DNA from: Chitinophaga pinensis DSM 2588
GTDB taxonomy: Bacteria > Bacteroidota > Bacteroidia > Chitinophagales > Chitinophagaceae
Direction of reading: 5' to 3'
NCBI RefSeq assembly: GCF_000024005.1
Contig: NC_013132.1
Location: 2,598,001 to 2,662,000, forward strand
Length of the DNA: 64,000 nucleotides
Positions within the stretch are counted from its first letter, which is position 1. The number at the start of each line of letters is the position of its first letter. The notes beneath the pieces were generated by a model. That model was not told the DNA's origin. It saw nothing but the letters and a program-made list of their open reading frames with translations, and did not search any database. Positions 60,701 to 64,000 of the stretch are shown piece after piece. A program made the position numbers and the translations under genes.

Positions 60701-60928
60701 GACTTTGACATCAAACCGGCAGATGTGGCCGGACTGGATTTCAGTAAATTCAGTAAAAAGGTGGATAAGGCCCTGGATAAAGGGGATGACATCACCATTG
60801 ATCCATATATCTCCCGGGAGTATGAAAATGGTTTCTTTAAAGATGAAACGATGCTGGATACTTATAAAGTGATTTGCAGTCATCTGCTGGTACCGCTGGC
60901 GGAAATAATTCCAGGTTATTACAATTAA
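57737..60928 (+). CDS. recC: exodeoxyribonuclease V gamma subunit RecC
   Basis: The 1063-residue protein matches RecC in size and position. It begins LYLRVSNSLENLSMGLAQTL, with a helicase-like N-part (NNWLKLQLAEYLGIAANCRF, then LMGWGRVVQDTF) and an inactive nuclease-like C-part, without canonical Walker motifs. In RecBCD it recognises Chi and splits the strands. It is 16 bp after recB and recD neighbours in the same operon: recD upstream, recB 16 bp downstream. Confidence 0.9.
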   Translation: MALYLRVSNSLENLSMGLAQTLKASNSQVFEQHLIVTQTEGMNNWLKLQLAEYLGIAANCRFLKPNDLIHQIYFLMDGQYSEMLSGRNLTWLLYKLLGEDIFRETYPAVATYYHTTEPDSDLKRMALAERTADLFDQYQIYRPEMINEWNAPPEDPFAKIDWQQYLWTEAKKVSGHALPDKTIIGQHILDMLKNPDHQETLAHRMNTVHLFGLSIITAYHVQILHELSSFIDIYFHIINPSPELYWFDDKSEKQQARWRLKGRPIHESDTAGNPLLMGWGRVVQDTFGLFFKYDAFINAYESEGLVEPQPDTLLNKVQHDIFLNANEQRHPIFPEDVEDGSITINNCYTVAREVEVLYNYLVHLVDKKRETLSPRDIVVMVRDIDVYAPYIKAIFNNAPYKFRYTIADESYADSDNLFNALHAILRLNEDNFKAEEVLQLLDSSYVRKRFGINNVPLIRHVVDEANIRFGIHGAKEDETYLVSWKYGIKRIMYGICMSGDQEYGKGEEGFFPLDILEGSDSLEVIRFCHFAEVLISAIEDRKKERSISGWVEYIEGILHNMVYEPEEEIDEDYNTLMQQLSDYNLLNEYMSDTVAFDVFSHSFLQTLTGTTRTGLFVNGGITFCSLIPMRSIPFRVVAMLGLDYDKFPRREQPIGFNLMEKNKQRGDRNVKDNDKHLFLETVLSARQYLYISYVGQSAKDNSRMPPSALVDELLDYIESGCEDAEGVRNRLVTRQPLQGFSRKYGQGDERLYSYLNTAVPERIITRADKAMEQPSIEEIDLDELVRFFKNPFKAYYNKVLGIYYNDEQVLLNETEIFHLDSLQKWSLKNELLQMDTNAIANMKIRLVKTGRLPLKNMAYVALQQIEAEVQPVREKFRACINGAEEQSVQVNLDIEGTLLKGTINGVFDGKLVQVSWSKREDKYLMEAYIRYLAGRAAGVLDGMCFISGASKREAFEAIPLAQQEALRRLTALVKIFREGFEKITPFYPDFDIKPADVAGLDFSKFSKKVDKALDKGDDITIDPYISREYENGFFKDETMLDTYKVICSHLLVPLAEIIPGYYN

Positions 60929-60944
60929 TACAGGTAAGGACAAG

Positions 60945-63900
60945 ATGAACGAACATATCAACTACCAGGATTTTAATGCGGCCACCGTACCTCTGCAGGA
61001 TAGTAACCTGATAGAGGCCAGTGCCGGTACAGGAAAAACATATTCCATCGCCATTCTCGTACTGAGACTGGTGCTGGAGAATGGGCTTTCTATTAAAGAA
61101 ATCCTGATGGTGACCTTCACCAAAGCAGCCGTAGCTGAACTGGAAGAACGTATCCGTTTATTTGTGCGTACTGCTTATAAGATCAGCCAGGGACAGGAAA
61201 CCCGGGATGAAAACATCTTCCGGCTGGTAGAAGAAGCCGTAGAACGTAATGGCCTGGCCGCCGTACAGCAACAGTTGAGAGATGCGGTATTGTTCCTGGA
61301 TGAAACGGCCGTGCTGACTATTCACAGCTTCTGTCAGAAGACCTTGAATGAGTTCGCCTTTGAAACAGACCAGTTGTTTGGCGCTGAGATGATCCAGGAT
61401 ACCAAAACCCTGATAGCAGAAGAAGTACAGAAGTTCTGGCGTAAATATGTCACCACCCTGCACATCCGTTTGCTGGAAAAAGTATGGGAGCCGGATATGA
61501 TGGAGGGGATCAATGTAGCCCTGAATGAACATATGGGCGGGAAGCGTTATTATGCTTATCAACCTGGTAAGAGATATGCCATCAAACAGAAGGAACAGGA
61601 GGAATGGTTGCATCAGCTGGATGCAATAGATGATAAGAAAGCGGCGGTTGAAAAAATCCTGATGGATTATGTGATCAATGAAAGAGAAACATTGAGGGGA
61701 TTATGCGAAGGAAACAGGTATGCTAAGACGGCATTATTGCCTTGCATGGATGATCCTGAATTATTTATAAAGACAGTAGCTGACAAAAGAAACAGCGCCA
61801 AATATATCAGCACATTGCTGCCTGACATGCTGGCACACATGGACGAGGTAGCCGTTGTGGATGAAGAACGGAAAGGGGTTGTACAGCAGGTGATCAGTCG
61901 TTTGTATTGCTTTGCCATAGAAGAGATAGCGGCGGGTGTAAAAGGCTTTAAAAAGCGAAACAACCTGCTGAGTTACGATGATATGATCACCAACCTGCAT
62001 AAGTCACTGGTGGACAGAAATAACCCGAAGCTGGAGGAAGTGCTGCGGGAGAAATACAAGGCAGTATTTGTGGATGAATTCCAGGATACTGACAGGATGC
62101 AGTACGAGATCTTTGAAAAAGCTTTCGGAGAAAGCACCATCCTGTTTTATATCGGTGATCCCAAGCAAAGTATCTATGCCTGGCGTAAGGCGGATATCTT
62201 TACCTATTTCAAGGCCAGGGCCAGTGTACAGCATGTATATGGTATGAACCGTAACTTCCGTTCATCTGAACCTTTTATTGCGGCGATGAACCAGTTCTTC
62301 CTGCCCGTACCTGGATTTGATACCTTCTATTTTGAAGGAGAAGGCAGTGCCATCAACTATATCAAGGTAGATAGTCCGGAGAGCAATACCAAAGGATTAC
62401 TTTTCAGAGGAGATGAACCGGATGTGCCGATCTCCGTTTTTAACACATCTAATAGCACAGAACTTTCTGAGAGTGTGGCCGCACAGGTCGCAGCTTTACT
62501 GAGAAGCGGGGAATATTTTATCGGTGATGAAGATGAACGTCGTCCTGTAAAACCATCTGATATCGGTATCCTCGTGCGTACCGGCCGGCAGGGCAGGGAA
62601 GTAAAGGCACAGCTGGCGAGACTGGGTATACCTGCCGTGACGGTAGATGATGCAAAGGTATTACAATCAGAAGAGGCGACTTACCTGTTATACCTGATGG
62701 AGGCGATGCTGGCGCCTGACAGGTCTTCCATCAACCGTGCCCTGTTATCGCCTTTTACGGGTCTGAAACTGGAATCCGTACTGACACTGGATGATGAAGT
62801 AACGCTGGGCTTATTCGGCAACTATAAAAACAGGTGGCAGCAGGATGGTATCTATACCGCAATGATGGATTTTGTAACCGACTTCAATGTGCGTAACGTA
62901 TTGCTCCATGCACATACAGAAAGTGGGGAACGTATCATTTCCAATCTCTTTCAGCTGACGGAACTGGTACACCAGATCCAGAGCCGTAAGAACCTGTCTA
63001 TGACAGAACTGGTATCCTGGCTCAAACGTGGTATAGACGGAATGGCCACAGAAGGTGACGAGTATGAGCAGCGTATGGAAAGTGATGAAGAAGCGGTGAA
63101 TATCGTGACCATTCACAAGAGTAAAGGACTGGAATACAAAATCGTGATGGCGCCTTATCTCGACTTTGTAGAAAACAAGTATATAGCGTTTTTTAGTTTC
63201 CGTGACCCGCTGACTGGTGATTATGTAGGTGTGGAAAAGAAGCGTATGACAGATGAACAGCAGGCTTCTTATGCACGTCAGGCAGAGCAGGAGAACAGAC
63301 GTTTGTTATACGTAGCTATCACCCGTGGTGTGTATAAATGTTTTGTATTCCGGAATAACTATCATAAAAAATCTACCCTGCTTACTTTCCTGGAAGCATT
63401 AGTGGCAGCAGCGCCTTCTCCTGACATTATCCGTTTTGAAGAAGGAATGCCGGTAGCGCCTGAACAGCAGGCCGGCAATAAGGTCTTACCACTCGCTCCG
63501 GTTGATCCGGATATGCCTGTCAGGTTTGTGCTGAAAGAACAGAACTGGCGGAAGATGAGTTATACCATGCTGGCGGCAAAGGCGGAGCATAATCTGCGGA
63601 CAAGGGCTTCTCAAAAGGAAGATCCTTACGAAACCTTTATTTTCCACACATTGAAACGTGGCGCGAAGACGGGGAATCTGCTGCACTTCCTGTTTGAGAA
63701 TATCAATTTCTCTGAGGATAGTCGCTGGGAAAAATGGATCACAGAAACAGTACGCCGTTTTGTACCCGGGCAGCAGGACTTATATGGCCCGATGTTGAGA
63801 CAGTTACTGGAGCATGTGTTACAGACAGATATTACGGTAGATGGACGCACATTCCCATTGGCGGCTATCATCTGGCATAAACGTATCCCTGAGTTTGAGT

Positions 63901-64000
63901 TTGACTTCCCGGTATCCGCGTTTTTCCCGGATATGCTGAACGGTCTTTCTGATGACAGAACGAGTGTAGTCGTACGTCGTTTCCATGAACAGGGCAGCAG
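60945..64000 (+). CDS. recB: exodeoxyribonuclease V beta subunit RecB, C-terminus cut by window edge
   Basis: About 1018 residues are present. Walker A ASAGTGKT (25-32), DEFQDTD (motif II), GDPKQSIYAWRKADIF (motif III), NIVTIHKSKGLEYKIVM (motif V) and LLYVAITRGVYKC (motif VI) identify the UvrD-like motor. The nuclease domain begins near the end (GNLLHFLFE, then EFEFDFPV); the catalytic Asp-x-Lys core lies beyond the window. It has no stop in the window. Confidence 0.92.
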   Translation, partial: MNEHINYQDFNAATVPLQDSNLIEASAGTGKTYSIAILVLRLVLENGLSIKEILMVTFTKAAVAELEERIRLFVRTAYKISQGQETRDENIFRLVEEAVERNGLAAVQQQLRDAVLFLDETAVLTIHSFCQKTLNEFAFETDQLFGAEMIQDTKTLIAEEVQKFWRKYVTTLHIRLLEKVWEPDMMEGINVALNEHMGGKRYYAYQPGKRYAIKQKEQEEWLHQLDAIDDKKAAVEKILMDYVINERETLRGLCEGNRYAKTALLPCMDDPELFIKTVADKRNSAKYISTLLPDMLAHMDEVAVVDEERKGVVQQVISRLYCFAIEEIAAGVKGFKKRNNLLSYDDMITNLHKSLVDRNNPKLEEVLREKYKAVFVDEFQDTDRMQYEIFEKAFGESTILFYIGDPKQSIYAWRKADIFTYFKARASVQHVYGMNRNFRSSEPFIAAMNQFFLPVPGFDTFYFEGEGSAINYIKVDSPESNTKGLLFRGDEPDVPISVFNTSNSTELSESVAAQVAALLRSGEYFIGDEDERRPVKPSDIGILVRTGRQGREVKAQLARLGIPAVTVDDAKVLQSEEATYLLYLMEAMLAPDRSSINRALLSPFTGLKLESVLTLDDEVTLGLFGNYKNRWQQDGIYTAMMDFVTDFNVRNVLLHAHTESGERIISNLFQLTELVHQIQSRKNLSMTELVSWLKRGIDGMATEGDEYEQRMESDEEAVNIVTIHKSKGLEYKIVMAPYLDFVENKYIAFFSFRDPLTGDYVGVEKKRMTDEQQASYARQAEQENRRLLYVAITRGVYKCFVFRNNYHKKSTLLTFLEALVAAAPSPDIIRFEEGMPVAPEQQAGNKVLPLAPVDPDMPVRFVLKEQNWRKMSYTMLAAKAEHNLRTRASQKEDPYETFIFHTLKRGAKTGNLLHFLFENINFSEDSRWEKWITETVRRFVPGQQDLYGPMLRQLLEHVLQTDITVDGRTFPLAAIIWHKRIPEFEFDFPVSAFFPDMLNGLSDDRTSVVVRRFHEQGS

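Overview
The window looks like a chromosomal segment from a Bacteroidota bacterium, most likely of the Chitinophaga type (Chitinophagaceae). The supporting signs are a CarboxypepD_reg-TonB receptor fusion, many SPII lipoproteins with an acidic stretch just after the lipid cysteine, exact matches to the Bacteroidota -7 promoter element TAnnTTTG a short way upstream of many starts, DUF4236, DUF2652 and DUF1361 proteins, and a moderate GC content. No rRNA, tRNA, CRISPR array, prophage or intact insertion sequence is visible. Genes are dense and the larger gaps are 250 to 700 bp.

Layout. 1-7.3 kb: the start of a HEAT-repeat protein gene, a small Hfq/Sm-like protein, a nested inverted-repeat element, a TonB-dependent siderophore receptor, a NamZ-type exo-muramidase, a DUF4236 protein, a small cysteine-rich membrane protein and a VOC protein. 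7.4-16.4 kb: a cytochrome c lipoprotein, a GH5 glycosidase with a ricin-type lectin tail, a very large TraB/GumN protein, a cyclase-like DUF2652 protein, a small acidic protein and an SDR. 16.6-19.7 kb: a DUF1361/ferritin-like diiron operon, twin CTTTG/CAAAG palindromes, a frameshifted remnant of a DUF1016 (YhcG-type) nuclease gene, a DUF6717-like protein and a lipoprotein. 19.8-26.4 kb: a TPR histidine kinase with a NarL-type regulator, an archaemetzincin lipoprotein coupled to a membrane SRPBCC protein, and a divergent ECF sigma / membrane protein / exported protein operon. 26.4-34.1 kb: two AraC regulators, a VOC protein, a GAF protein, an alginate-export-type porin followed by a secreted lone peptidase M17 N-domain, and Dps.

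34.3-39.6 kb: a separately promoted aminotransferase, then a four-gene operon transcribed leftwards (class III aminotransferase, zinc alcohol dehydrogenase, HAD phosphatase, MFS transporter) that looks like an uncharacterised small-molecule pathway. 40-45.3 kb: two tandem paralogous lipoproteins, then a three-gene molybdenum aldehyde oxidoreductase operon of the PaoABC type. 45.4-51.6 kb: SurE, a lipid kinase, an orphan ABC ATPase, an Fbh1-like helicase, and a CHASE3-type kinase with its CheY-like regulator. 52-55.8 kb: a second PaoABC-type operon, whose small subunit carries a twin-arginine signal. 55.9-64 kb: recD-recC-recB, with recB cut by the window edge.

The most notable items are the two aldehyde oxidoreductase operons predicted to work in different compartments, the Hfq-like small protein, the aminotransferase-dehydrogenase-phosphatase-transporter operon, the decayed DUF1016 gene next to duplicated operator-like palindromes, and several long inverted repeats in intergenic space. 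All functional statements are read from motifs and general family knowledge. No database search was possible.
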